A stretch of 64,000 nucleotides of DNA from Rhizobacter sp. OV335 (GTDB taxonomy: Bacteria; Pseudomonadota; Gammaproteobacteria; Burkholderiales; Burkholderiaceae_C): assembly GCF_900142965.1 (NCBI RefSeq), contig NZ_FRCQ01000005.1:1-64000 (forward strand). Reading direction: 5' to 3'. Each line of letters starts with the position of its first letter. Position 1 is the first letter of the stretch. The notes under the pieces are model-generated. The model did no database searches and was not told the DNA's origin. It was given only the letters and a program-made list of their open reading frames with translations. Both the position numbers and the translations under genes were made by a program. Shown here one piece after another: positions 1 to 9,635 of this stretch.

Positions 1-3000
1 GTGGTCGCGCTGGCGTTGTCGGTGACGGTGGTGCTGGCGGTGCTGCTGGTGGTCAGCGCCTCGTAGTTGCCACCGGTGCTGCTGCTGATGCCGACCGTGA
101 CGGTCTGGTTGCCCTGGGCGTAGGCGTCATCGGCACGCACGTTGAAGGCGGCACTGCTGCCACTGGACTGGCCGGCGGCGATGGTGATGGTCTGGCCATT
201 GCTGAGCGTCAGCACCAGCGGCGAGCCGGTGACGGCGTGGTCGACGTTCGCCGTGTAGACGATGCTGCCGCCTTCGGAGACCGAGGCCGCCGAAGCGGTC
301 AGCGTGACGGTGGTGGCATCGACGGTGTCGGCGATTGCCGTGACGGCCGGTGCCGGGTCGATCGCCACCAGGATGCCGCCGCCGCTCGTGCCCTGGATCG
401 TTGCCGACACGCTGGTCGGGTCGACATAAACGTCATCGCTCGCGGCCACGGCCACCTGCGTGTTGCCGCTCAAGTGCCCGGCCTGGATGGTGATGCTCGC
501 GCCGTTCGACAGGGTCACCGTCAGGTCGCTCAACGGCGCCTGCGTCAGCGTCGCGGTGTAGGTGATGGTGCCGCCGGCCTCGGTCAGGCCCGGAGTCGCA
601 CTCAGGCTCACGCCGGCCACGTCGTTGTCGACGATGGCGGTGGTGACGCTGTTCGCGCTGCCCACGGCCAGGCTCTCGAAGCCGCCGCCGCTCGCGCCGG
701 TCACCGTCACGGTGAAGCGCTCGGTGCCCTCGGCCAGCGCGTCGTCGATGGTCGCCAGGTTGAAGCCGGCGCTGCTGCTGCCGGCCGGGATCGTCACTGT
801 CGTGACGCCTGTGTAGTCGCTGCCGTCGGCGGCGACGCCGCTGTAGCTCAGCGTCACGGTCACCGGCGTGGCGGCAACATGGTCCAGCGTCAGCGTGTAG
901 CCGGCGCTCGCGCCTTCGGCGACGCTGCCCGCGCCGCTGATCGACACCGTCGTCACATCGGCGTCGTCGCTGACGTCCACCCGGGCCGTCGAGCTGCTGT
1001 TCACCGCCTCGAAATTGCCGCCGCTGGTGCCGGTGATGCCCACCGACACCGTCTGCGTGCCTTGCACATGCGCGTCGTCGCCGCGCAGCACCAGGGCCGC
1101 CGTGCTGGCCGAACTCTGCCCGACCGGGATGGTCACGCTCTGCCCGTTGCTCAGCGTCACGCTGAAGTCGGAGCCGGTCACCGCCTGGTTCAGCGTGACG
1201 GTGTAGCTGACGGCCGTGCCTTCGGCCACCGCGCCGGCCGAAGCCGTCACCGTGGCGACCGTCTGCGTGCCGTTGTCGTTGACGTCGGTGCTGACCGTGC
1301 TGCCGGTAGCCAGCGCCTCGAAGTTGCCGCCGGTGTGCGAGCCGACGCCGACGTTCAGCGTCTGCGTTCCCTGCGCATAGGCATCGTCCGCGCGCACCGC
1401 GAACGGTGCCGTGCTGCCGCTGGTCTGGCCGACCGCGATCGTGATGCTCTGGCCGTTGGTCAGCGTCAGCACCAGGTCCTGCCCGCTCACCGCATGGTCG
1501 AGCTCGGCGGTGTAGACGATGCTGCCGCCTTCGGACACCGAGGCGCTCGACGCCTTCAGCGTCACGGTCGTCGCATCGCCGTCGTCGGTGACGATGGTGC
1601 TGGCCGTGCTGGCGGTGTCCAGCGCCTCGAACTTGCCGCCGGTCGTGCCGGTGACGCCGACCGCCACCGATTGGGAACCCTGCGCATCGACGTCGTCGGC
1701 ACGCAGCACGACCGCCGGGCCGCTGGCGCTGGACTGGCCGACCGGAATGGTGATCGTCTGGCCGTTGCTCAGCGTGATCACGAAGTCGGAGCCGGTGACG
1801 GCATGGTCGAGCGTCGCGGTGTAGCTGACCGCCGTGCCCTCGGCCACCGTGCCGGACGATGCCGTCAGCGTGACGGTCGTCAGGTCGCCGTCGTCGGTGA
1901 CGTTGGTGCTGACCGTCGACGTGTGGGCCACGGCCTCGAAGTTGCCGCCGCTGGTCGCGCTGACGCCGACATTCAGCGCCTGCGTACCCTGGGCGTACGC
2001 ATCGTCGCCGCGCACCGCGAAGGGCGCGCTGTCGGCGCTGCTCTGGCCGACCGGGATCGTGATGGTCTGGCCGTTGCTCAGCGTGACGACGAAGTCCTGG
2101 CCGGACACCGGCTGGTTCACCGATGCGGTGTAGACGATGCTGCCGCCTTCGGCCACGGATGCCGTCGACGCACTCAGTGTCACGGTCGTCGTGCTGGCGT
2201 TGTCGGTGACGGTGGTCGCCACCGTGCTGCCGGTGGCCAGGTTCTCGTAGTTGGCACCGCTGTGCGACACGATGCCGACGTTCAGCGGCTGGTCGCCCTG
2301 CGCATAGGCGTCGTCGGGGCGCACCACGAACGGCGCGCTGTTGCCGCTGCTCTGGCCGACGGCGATGGTGATGTTCTGGCCGTTCGACAGCGTCAGCACC
2401 AGCGGCGAGCCGGTCACCGGGTGGTCGACGCTGGCCGTGTAGACGATGCTGCCGCCTTCGGCGACGCTGGTCGCCGAGGCGTTCAGCGTGACCGTCGTCG
2501 TGTCGATCGTGTCGGCGATGCCAGTGACGGCCGCCGTCGGGTCGATGTTCAGCAGGATGCCGCCGCCGCTCGTGCCCTGGATGGTGGCGCTGACGCTGGT
2601 CGGGTCGACGTAGACGTCGTCGCCGGGCGCCACGGCCACCGTGGCGGTGCCGCTCAGCTGACCGGCAGCGATCGTGATGATCGCGCCGTTCGACAGCGTC
2701 ACGCTCAGGTCGCTCACCGGTGCCTGGGTCAGCGTGGCGGTGTAGACGATGTTGCCGCCGGCCTCGGTGAGGCCGGACGTGGCCGACAGGCTCAGCGTCG
2801 CGCTGTCGTTGTCGACGATGCCGGTGGTGACGCTGCCGTTGGCGGCGCTGACGACCAGGCTCTCGAAGCCGCCTCCGGTGGCCGAGGCCACGCTGACGGT
2901 GAAGTGCTCGCTGCCCTCGGCCACGGCGTCGTCCAGCGTCGGGATGCTGAAGCTCGCGCTGCTGCTGCCAGCGGGAATGGTGACGGTGGCGACGCCGGTG

Positions 3001-6000
3001 TAGTCGCTGCCGTCGGCGGCCGTGCCGCTGTAGCTCAGCGTGACGGTGACCGGGCCTTGCGCCGGGCTGGTCAGCGACAGCGTGTAGCCGGCGCTCGCGC
3101 CTTCGGTGACGCTGCCGTTGCCGGTGATGCTGAGGGTCGTCGTGTCGACCGAATCGGTGATCGTCGTCGTGGCGGCGGCGGCGCTGGGCGCCAGCTGCTC
3201 GAAGTTGCCGCCGACGGCGCTGGCGATGGTGGCCGAGACGGTGCCGCCGTTGACATAGACGTCGTTCGCCGCGATCGCGTGCGAGACCGAGCCGCTGAAC
3301 TGGCCGGCGGCGATGGTGATGGTGTCGCCGTTCGACAGCGTCACCAGGACCGGTGCCTGCGCCACCGCGCCCAGTGTCGCGGTGTAGACGATGCTGCCGC
3401 CCTCGACCACCGATGGCGTGGCCGCCAGCACGACGGTCGTCGCGTCGACGCTGTCGGTCAGCGTGGTGCTGGCCGCCGTCGGGTCGACGCTGAGGTTCTC
3501 GAAGTTGCCGCCGGTTGCGTTCGCGATCGTGGCGCTGATGGTGCCGCCGCCCAGGTAGACGTCGTTCGCCGGGGCGGCGTGCGTGACGCTGCCGGTGGTG
3601 GCGCCGGCGGCGATGGTGATCACGTCGCCGTTCGACAGGTTGACGGTGAGCGGCGTCTGCGCCGCCTGCGTCAGCGTCGCGGTGTAGGTGATGCTGCCGT
3701 CTTCGATCACGCTGCCGCTGGCCGACAGGCTCAGCGTGGTGGTGTCGGCGCTGTCGGTGATGCTGGTCGCGCGCGGGGTCGCGTCGACGTCCAGCTGCTC
3801 GAAGCCGCCGCCGCTGGCGCCGGTGATCGAGGCCGAGACCGGCGCATGGCCGGCATAGGCGTCGTTGGCCGGGGCGGCGACGCTGACGCTGCCGGTGGTG
3901 GCACCGGCGGCAATGGTGATCGTCGCACCGTTCGACAGCGTGACGCTGACCGGCGTCTGCGCCGCCGCGCCGAGCGTCGCGGTGTAGGTGATGTTGCCGC
4001 CTTCGACGGCGCTGGCCGGGGCCGACAGCGTCAGCGTGGTGGCATCGATGCTGTCGCCGATGGCGGTCTGCGCCGGCGTCGCGTCGATCGCCAGGCTCTC
4101 GAACCTGCCGCCGGTCGCACCGGTGATGGTGGCACTGACGGTGCCGGCATCGGTGTAGACGTCGTCGGTCGGGGCCGGGTGGCTCACCGAGCCGCTTTGC
4201 GCGCCGGCGAGGATGGTGATGACGGCGCCGTTCGACAGCGTCACGGTCACGTCGGCCTGCGCCACCGCAGTGAGTTGCGCGGTGTAGGTGATGTTGCCGC
4301 CCTCGACCGCGCCGGCCGAGGCGATCAGCCGGACGGTGGTGGTGTCGACGCTGTCGGTGACGAGGGTCTGCGCCGCCGCCGGGTCGACGGCGAGCTGCTC
4401 GAAGTTGCCGCCGCTGGCATTGGCGATCGACACCGACACGGTGCTGCTGCCGGTGTACACGTCGTTCGCGGGCGCGGCATGGCTCACGCTGCCGGTGGTG
4501 GCACCGGCGGCGATGGTGATCACGTCGCCGTTGGACAGGTTGACGGTGACGGGGCTCTGGGCCGCGGCGGTCAGCGTCGCGGTGTAGGTGATGCTGCCGC
4601 CTTCGGTCACGCTGTGCGTGGCCGCGAGCGACACGGTGGTCGTGTCGATGCTGTCGCTGACGGCGGTGACGGCCGGTGCCGCGTCGATGGCGATCGGGAT
4701 GCCGCCGCCCGTCGCGCCCTGGATGCTGGCGCTGACGCTGCCCGGATCGACGTAGACGTCGTCGCTGGCCGGCAGCGCGACGCTGGTGCTGCCGCTCAGG
4801 TGGCCGGCCTGCACGGTGATGACCGCGCCGTTGCTCAGCGTGACGCTCAGGTCGGTGATGGGAGCCTGGCTCAGCGTCGCGGTGTAGACGATGCTGCCGC
4901 CGGCTTCCGTCAGGGCGGGCGTGGCAGACAGGCTCAGCGTCGCGGTGTCGGCGTCGACGATGCCGGTGTTCACGCTGCCGCTGCCGGCGCTGATCGCCAG
5001 GTTCTCGAAGTTGCCGCCGGTGGCGGTGGCGATGCTGACGGTGAACTGCTCCGGCCCCTCGGCCGTGCCGTCGGTCAGCGCGGCGACGCTGAACGTCGCG
5101 CTGCTGCTGCCGGCCGGGATCGTCACCGTGGTGACGCCGGTGAAGTCGGTGCCGTCGCTGGCGGTGCCGCTGTAGCTCAGCGTCACGGTGACGGCGGTCT
5201 GCGCCGGGCTGGTCAGCGACAGCGTGTAGCTCGCGCCCGCGCCCTCGTTGACGGTGTTGCTGCCGGTGATGCTGACGGTGGTGGTGTCGATCGAATCGGC
5301 GACGCTGGTCGTGGCCGGTGCCGGGTTCAGCGCCAGGTGCTCGAACTGGCCGCCGCTGGCGCTGCTGATCGTCGTGGAGACCGTGTTGGCGTTGGTGTAA
5401 ACGTCGTCGGCGCCGGTGGTGTGCGCGACCGTGCCGCTGCTGGCGCCGGAGGCGATGGTGATCACGTCGCCATTCGACAAAGTCACGGTGACCGGCGTCA
5501 GCGCCGGTGCGCCGAGGCTGGCGGTGTAGACGATGCTGCCGCCCTCGACCACCGACGGCGAGGCCGTCAACGTGACGGTGGTGGTGTCGACCGTGTCGGA
5601 CACGGCGGTGGTGGCCGCGGCCGGGTTCACCACGAGCTGCTCGAAGCCGCCGCCGGTGGCGCCGTTGATCGTCGCCGAGACGCTGCCCGCGTCGGCATAG
5701 ACGCTGTCGGCCGGCGCCGCGTGCGCGACCGAGCCGTTGCTCGTGCCGGCGGCGATGGTGATGGTGGCGCCGTTCGACAGCGTGACCGTCACGTCGGAGG
5801 CGGCCGGTGCGCCGAGCGTGGCGGTGTAGACGATGCTGCCGCCTTCGGCTACCGACGGCGTGGCGCTCAGCGCGACGGTGGTGGCGTCGGTGTCGTCGGT
5901 GACCGAGGTCGACGGGCTGCCGACCGGTGTCAGCGACTCGTAGCCACCGCCGGTGTGACCGGCGATGGTGGCTGTGACGGTCTGCGGGCCTTGGGCGAGC

Positions 6001-6825
6001 ACGTCGTCGGCGCGCACCGCGAACGGGACGCTGCTGGCGCTGCTCTGGCCGACCGGGATCGTGATGGCCTGGCCGTTGTCCAGCGTCAGCACCAGCGGCG
6101 TGCCGCTGACCGGGCTGCTGACGGTGGCGGTGTAGACGATGCTGCCGCCTTCGGTGACGCTGCCGGTCGACGCGCTCAGCACGACGGTGCTGTGGCTGCC
6201 GTTGTCGGTGACGCTGGTGCTGACCGGCGCCGACGGCGCGAGGCCTTCGAAATTGCCGCCGCTGGTGGACGCGACGCCCACCGTCAGCGTCTGCGTGCCT
6301 TGCGCGTAGGCATCGTCGCCGCGCACCACGAAGGGCGCGCTGCTGGCGCTGCTCTGGCCGACCGGGATCGTGATGGTCTGGCCGTTGTCCAGCGTGATGA
6401 CCAGCGGCGAGCCGGTCACCGGGTTGTTCAGCGTTGCGGTGTAGACGATGCTGCCGCCTTCAGCCAGCGTGGTGGCCGAGGGGCTCAGCGTGAGGCTGGT
6501 GGCGTCGGCGTCGTCGACCACCGTGCTGCTGGTGCTGGCGTTCGGGTCGAGCGACGCGAAGTCGCCGCCGCTGGCCTGGGTGACGCTGACGGCGATTGTC
6601 TGCGGTCCTTGGGCATAGGCGTCGTCGGCGCGCACCGGCACCGGGGCGCTGCTGCCGCTGGTCTGGCCGACCGGGATGGTGATGGTGCTGCCGTTGCTCA
6701 GCGCGATCACCAGCGGGCTGCCGGCGACCGGGTTGTTCAGCGTCGCGGTGTAGCTGAGGCTGCCGCCTTCGGTCACCGTGGCCGCCGACGCGGTCAGGGT
6801 GATGGCGGTGCCTTCGGGCGTCACG
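1..6825 (-). repeat. Array of ~22 tandem ~300-bp Ig-like repeats with ~2.15-kb higher-order periodicity
   Basis: The conserved YTA codons of each repeat recur every ~300-310 bases across the array. A distinct pair of variant units recurs three times. The GTDYTGV-type unit is centred near 811, 2998 and 5140. The GGGI(L/P) unit is near 372, 2554 and 4693, with an almost identical ~29-base stretch in the first two copies. Spacing is about 2.18 and 2.14 kb, so the array grew partly by duplication of blocks of about seven domains. Confidence 0.85.
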
Positions 6826-7955
6826 GTGACCGGCACGCTGACGGGCGCCGAGGTGCCGCCTTCGTTGTCGGTGACGGCGAAGCCGATGTCGGTCGAGCCG
6901 TGGTAGTTCGGGTCGGGGCGGAACAGCAGGTTGGCCGCGTCTGCTGCCGAGATCGGCGTGCCGGCGCTGACCGGGGTCGTGCCGTCGGGCAGGTACAGCG
7001 TGCCGTGCTGGGGCAGCGTGGTGACGGTGACGCTGGTCACGCTGCCGTCGATGTCGCTGCCGCCCAGGTGGACGGCGATCGGCGTGTCTTCGAGGCCCGA
7101 ACCGGCCGGCACGCTGGTGGCGACCGGCAGGTCGTTGACCGGCGTAACCGAGATCGCGACGCTGGCCGGCGCCGAGACGGCGCCGCTGTTGTCGGTGACA
7201 GTGAAGCTGACGCCGGCACTGCCGTTGAAATCGGCAGCGGGCTTGAACAGCAGGCCGGCGGCATCAGCGGCGCTCAGGGTCTGGCCGGCCGTGACGACGG
7301 TGACGCCGTCGGCCAGCAGCAAGCTGGCGCCGGCCGGGATCGAGACGATCGTGACCGAGACCACGTTGCCGTCGGCATCGCTGCCGCGCAGCGGCAGCGG
7401 CAGCGTGCTGTCTTCCAGGCCGCTGGCGATGCCGGCGTTGGCCAGCGGTGCGGCGTTCTGCGGGGCCGGCGGCGGGCCGGCCGGGGTGGGGGCCGGGGCC
7501 TGAGCCGGGGTGGCGGCAACGCCGTCGCCGGTCGGCGTGGTGGCCACGATCGGGGTGCTCGCGGGCGCCGGCGCGGCGGTGTCGGTGAGTTCCAGAGAGG
7601 CGGGCGTGATGCCCTCGGCGATGCGGTCGACGCGCAGGCCCGGCGTCAGGCCGCCACCGCCGCCGCCGGTGAGGCCGGCGGCCGGGGCGGTTTGCGGATC
7701 GGGCTGGTTCAACTCGGCGATCACGCGATCGATGTCGGTGTCGGCCGGGGCGGGAATCTTCGGTGCCGCGGCCATCGTCGGCGCGTCGAGGTCTTCCAGC
7801 CGCACGATGCCGTCCTGCGTCGTCAGGACCACATCGCCCTTGTTCACCACGTCGCCGATCTGCAGCGCCCTGACCTGGCCGTCCGGCGTGCGAATCAGGG
7901 CCGCACCCCAAAGTGCGGAAACCTTGCCGTGTTGGGTTTGGACGATGGTGGGCAT
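1..7955 (-). CDS. Giant LapA-like repeat adhesin, type I secreted (C-terminus beyond window)
   Basis: An open minus-strand frame runs from ATG at 7955 (GAGGAA ribosome site just upstream) to the window edge, at least 2651 residues. Residues 1-57 resemble the LapA retention module (starts MPTIVQTQHGKVSALWG, with IGDVVNKGDVVLT). A linker with PAAG at residues 91-94 and a poly-Gly stretch follows. Next come two cadherin/tandem-95-like domains with GLEDT and VTDN motifs, then about 22 Ig/Calx-beta-like repeats of ~100 residues built on VTEGGSIVYTATL, VTLSNGQTITIPVGQ and DDAYAQGTQT. The RTX repeats and C-terminal secretion signal expected of the family are not in the window. The T1SS genes lie just upstream on the same strand. 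In the family, the retention module plugs the outer-membrane pore and holds the fibre at the surface; cleavage by LapG releases it. The adhesive role is inferred from architecture. Confidence 0.92.
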   Translation of the reverse strand, partial: MPTIVQTQHGKVSALWGAALIRTPDGQVRALQIGDVVNKGDVVLTTQDGIVRLEDLDAPTMAAAPKIPAPADTDIDRVIAELNQPDPQTAPAAGLTGGGGGGLTPGLRVDRIAEGITPASLELTDTAAPAPASTPIVATTPTGDGVAATPAQAPAPTPAGPPPAPQNAAPLANAGIASGLEDSTLPLPLRGSDADGNVVSVTIVSIPAGASLLLADGVTVVTAGQTLSAADAAGLLFKPAADFNGSAGVSFTVTDNSGAVSAPASVAISVTPVNDLPVATSVPAGSGLEDTPIAVHLGGSDIDGSVTSVTVTTLPQHGTLYLPDGTTPVSAGTPISAADAANLLFRPDPNYHGSTDIGFAVTDNEGGTSAPVSVPVTVTPEGTAITLTASAATVTEGGSLSYTATLNNPVAGSPLVIALSNGSTITIPVGQTSGSSAPVPVRADDAYAQGPQTIAVSVTQASGGDFASLDPNASTSSTVVDDADATSLTLSPSATTLAEGGSIVYTATLNNPVTGSPLVITLDNGQTITIPVGQSSASSAPFVVRGDDAYAQGTQTLTVGVASTSGGNFEGLAPSAPVSTSVTDNGSHSTVVLSASTGSVTEGGSIVYTATVSSPVSGTPLVLTLDNGQAITIPVGQSSASSVPFAVRADDVLAQGPQTVTATIAGHTGGGYESLTPVGSPSTSVTDDTDATTVALSATPSVAEGGSIVYTATLGAPAASDVTVTLSNGATITIAAGTSNGSVAHAAPADSVYADAGSVSATINGATGGGFEQLVVNPAAATTAVSDTVDTTTVTLTASPSVVEGGSIVYTASLGAPALTPVTVTLSNGDVITIASGASSGTVAHTTGADDVYTNANTVSTTISSASGGQFEHLALNPAPATTSVADSIDTTTVSITGSNTVNEGAGASYTLSLTSPAQTAVTVTLSYSGTASDGTDFTGVTTVTIPAGSSSATFSVAALTDGTAEGPEQFTVSIATATGGNFENLAISAGSGSVNTGIVDADTATLSLSATPALTEAGGSIVYTATLSQAPITDLSVTLSNGAVITVQAGHLSGSTSVALPASDDVYVDPGSVSASIQGATGGGIPIAIDAAPAVTAVSDSIDTTTVSLAATHSVTEGGSITYTATLTAAAQSPVTVNLSNGDVITIAAGATTGSVSHAAPANDVYTGSSTVSVSIANASGGNFEQLAVDPAAAQTLVTDSVDTTTVRLIASAGAVEGGNITYTAQLTAVAQADVTVTLSNGAVITILAGAQSGSVSHPAPTDDVYTDAGTVSATITGATGGRFESLAIDATPAQTAIGDSIDATTLTLSAPASAVEGGNITYTATLGAAAQTPVSVTLSNGATITIAAGATTGSVSVAAPANDAYAGHAPVSASITGASGGGFEQLDVDATPRATSITDSADTTTLSLSASGSVIEDGSITYTATLTQAAQTPLTVNLSNGDVITIAAGATTGSVTHAAPANDVYLGGGTISATIANATGGNFENLSVDPTAASTTLTDSVDATTVVLAATPSVVEGGSIVYTATLGAVAQAPVLVTLSNGDTITIAAGQFSGSVSHAIAANDVYVNGGTVSATIASAVGGNFEQLAPSAAAATTTITDSVDTTTLSITGNGSVTEGASAGYTLSLTSPAQGPVTVTLSYSGTAADGSDYTGVATVTIPAGSSSASFSIPTLDDAVAEGSEHFTVSVASATGGGFESLVVSAANGSVTTGIVDNDSATLSLSATSGLTEAGGNIVYTATLTQAPVSDLSVTLSNGAIITIAAGQLSGTATVAVAPGDDVYVDPTSVSATIQGTSGGGILLNIDPTAAVTGIADTIDTTTVTLNASATSVAEGGSIVYTASVDHPVTGSPLVLTLSNGQNITIAVGQSSGNSAPFVVRPDDAYAQGDQPLNVGIVSHSGANYENLATGSTVATTVTDNASTTTVTLSASTASVAEGGSIVYTASVNQPVSGQDFVVTLSNGQTITIPVGQSSADSAPFAVRGDDAYAQGTQALNVGVSATSGGNFEAVAHTSTVSTNVTDDGDLTTVTLTASSGTVAEGTAVSYTATLDHAVTGSDFVITLSNGQTITIPVGQSSASGPAVVLRADDVDAQGSQSVAVGVTGTTGGKFEALDTASTASTIVTDDGDATTVTLKASSASVSEGGSIVYTAELDHAVSGQDLVLTLTNGQSITIAVGQTSGSTAPFAVRADDAYAQGTQTLNVGVGSHTGGNFEALATGSTVSTDVNDNGTQTVATVTASAGAVAEGTAVSYTVTLNQAVTGSDFSVTLSNGQSVTIPVGQSSASTAALVLRGDDAHVQGTQTVSVGITGTSGGNFEAVNSSSTARVDVSDDADVTTVSISGAGSVAEGASAGYTLTLDHVAATPVTVTLSYSGVAADGSDYTGVTTVTIPAGSSSAGFNLATIDDALAEGTERFTVTVTGASGGGFESLAVGSANSVTTAIVDNDVAGVSLSATPGLTEAGGTITYTATLTQAPLSDLTVTLSNGASITIQAGHLSGNTQVAVAASDDVYVDPTSVSATIQGTSGGGILVAIDPAPAVTAIADTVDATTVTLTASAASVSEGGSIVYTANVDHAVTGSPLVLTLSNGQTITIAAGQSSGSSAAFNVRADDAYAQGNQTVTVGISSSTGGNYEALTTSSTASTTVTDNASAT

Positions 7956-8186
7956 GGGATTTCCTCGGACACAAAACTGGCCAGAACTTACCAGTCAGGA
8001 TATCCAGAAACCCAGCGCTTATGGATGAATCTACCGCCTCGGTTCGTGACCTGAATCACCGAAACCAGCCCTTTGTGGGGCAATAAGCTCGGGTTGTTCG
8101 GCCCCGTTCAAAGGGTTTCGGGCGAGTTCGAAACTCCCAGCTGATCGGGTTTTCGACCCGAGGGATGAAAACTTGAGAAACCTTTT
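7956..8186. other. Intergenic region between HlyD-type gene and adhesin
   Basis: This 231-base gap has lower GC than its neighbours and no convincing ORF. It separates the membrane-fusion gene from the adhesin on the same strand, so it is the place for an adhesin promoter or 5' leader. A GAGGAA Shine-Dalgarno lies just before the adhesin ATG. I see no confident -35/-10 pair and no clear terminator. Confidence 0.5.
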
Positions 8187-9635
8187 TCAGCGTTCGCGCA
8201 GCGCGTTCGCCTTGATCTTCAGCACCGGTTTCAGCACGTAGGCGAGCACGGTCTTCTGGCCGGTCAGCACGTTCACCTCGGCCGTCATGCCCGGGATGAT
8301 GGGCATCTTCTCGCTGAAGTTGGAGCGCGTGGTGCGCACCCGCACCAGGTAGAACGCGTTGCCGCGCTCGTCGGTGATGGTGTCGGGGCTGATGTTCTCG
8401 ACCTCGGCATCCAGGCCGCCGTAGATCGAGAAATCGTAGGCGGTGAACTTGACGGTGGCCTGCTGGCCGGGGCGGATGAAGGCGATGTCTTTCGGCGCCA
8501 TGCGGGCTTCGAGCACCAGCTGGTCGTCCAGCGGCACGATCTCGACGATGTCCTTGCCCGGCTGGACCACGCCGCCCACGGTGTTGGCCAGCAGCCGCTG
8601 CACCCGGCCGCGCACCGGCGACTTGACCTGCGATTTCGTGACCTTGTCGGTCAGCGCCACCGCGCCTTCGTTCAACGCATTCAGTTTGCCGGCCACCTCG
8701 GCCAGCTCCTTGCGTGCCTCGTTGCGGAAACCGATCTCGGTCTCCTGGCTCTTGCGCTGCGCCTCGCCGATGGCCGCCTGCACGCGCGCGATCTGCGCAC
8801 TGGCCTGCTCCGAATCGCCGCGCGAGCGCGCCACCTCGCGTTCGAGCCGCAGGATGTCGACCTCCGACACCGCGCCGCTGGCCAGCAGCGGCCGCGTCTT
8901 CGCGAGCTCCTGCTGGCCGAACTCGAGCCCGCGGTCGGCCGAGGCCTTGCGGGCGCGCATCTCGGTCAGCTCCTGCTGGCGCTGCTGCAGCTGCTGGCTG
9001 TTGATCGACAGCAGCGTCTCCAGTTCGGATCGCTTGGCTTCGTAGAGCTGGCGCTCGCCGAGCAGGATGCGCTGCTCGTCCGGGTCGGCCGAGGTGGGCG
9101 GCGTGAACACCGAGCCGTCGGCCAGCGCCTGCAGCCGCGCCTGGCGGGCCTTCAGCGCGAGGCCGGTGGCATTGCTCTCGCGCACGCCCGAGGTCGCGCG
9201 GGTCTCGTCGATCTTCAGCAGCAACTGCCCGGCCTCGACGACCTGGCCCTCGCGCACCAGGATTTCGGAGACGACGCCGCCATCGAGCGACTGCACCACC
9301 TGCAACTGGCGCGACGGGATCACCTTGCCGTCGCCCTTGGTCACCTCGTCGACATGCGCCAGCGCGGCCCAGCCGATCAGCAGCACGACGATCAGCAGCG
9401 CCGCGCGCACGATGGACTGCGCATGGTGGGTGCCGCTGCGCGACATCACCTGGTCGGCTTCGGCCTCGAAGCTGCGGAAACCGGCATCGCCGGCGTTGTC
9501 GGGCGTGACCGCCGGGCCGAGCAGGCGCCGCGTGATCGGGTCGAGCAGCAGGCGGATGCGCTCCAGCACCCACATCACGGCCAGGCCGATCTTGATCAGC
9601 ACGCGGTTCAGGCCGCCTTCATGACGCGCGCTCAT
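8187..9635 (-). CDS. HlyD/LapC-type membrane-fusion protein of type I secretion
   Basis: 482 residues. It forms the periplasmic adaptor linking the inner-membrane ATPase to a TolC-like outer-membrane pore. A cytoplasmic N-terminus is followed by one transmembrane segment (AALLIVVLLIGWAALAHVDE, about residues 65-85). Next come a biotinyl-lipoyl-like half motif (VIPSRQLQVVQSLDGG), a long coiled-coil region rich in Gln/Glu/Arg, and the HlyD C-terminal beta domain ending LKIKANALRER. The start ATG overlaps the ATPase stop in an ATGA, indicating translational coupling. No TolC/LapE homologue is in the window, so the outer-membrane partner is encoded elsewhere. The adhesin is the obvious substrate by position. 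Confidence 0.93.
   Translation of the reverse strand: MSARHEGGLNRVLIKIGLAVMWVLERIRLLLDPITRRLLGPAVTPDNAGDAGFRSFEAEADQVMSRSGTHHAQSIVRAALLIVVLLIGWAALAHVDEVTKGDGKVIPSRQLQVVQSLDGGVVSEILVREGQVVEAGQLLLKIDETRATSGVRESNATGLALKARQARLQALADGSVFTPPTSADPDEQRILLGERQLYEAKRSELETLLSINSQQLQQRQQELTEMRARKASADRGLEFGQQELAKTRPLLASGAVSEVDILRLEREVARSRGDSEQASAQIARVQAAIGEAQRKSQETEIGFRNEARKELAEVAGKLNALNEGAVALTDKVTKSQVKSPVRGRVQRLLANTVGGVVQPGKDIVEIVPLDDQLVLEARMAPKDIAFIRPGQQATVKFTAYDFSIYGGLDAEVENISPDTITDERGNAFYLVRVRTTRSNFSEKMPIIPGMTAEVNVLTGQKTVLAYVLKPVLKIKANALRER

Noticed and set aside
1-6825. Possible CRISPR or satellite array from regular ~300-base spacing
   Set aside because: The repeats are whole protein domains in an open frame, too long and too diverged for CRISPR units.
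237-8054. Uninterrupted 2605-codon plus-strand frame
   Set aside because: Its Arg/Asp/Gly-rich sequence without domains is the complement of the repetitive minus-strand adhesin; the minus frame has real Ig-like domains and a Shine-Dalgarno.
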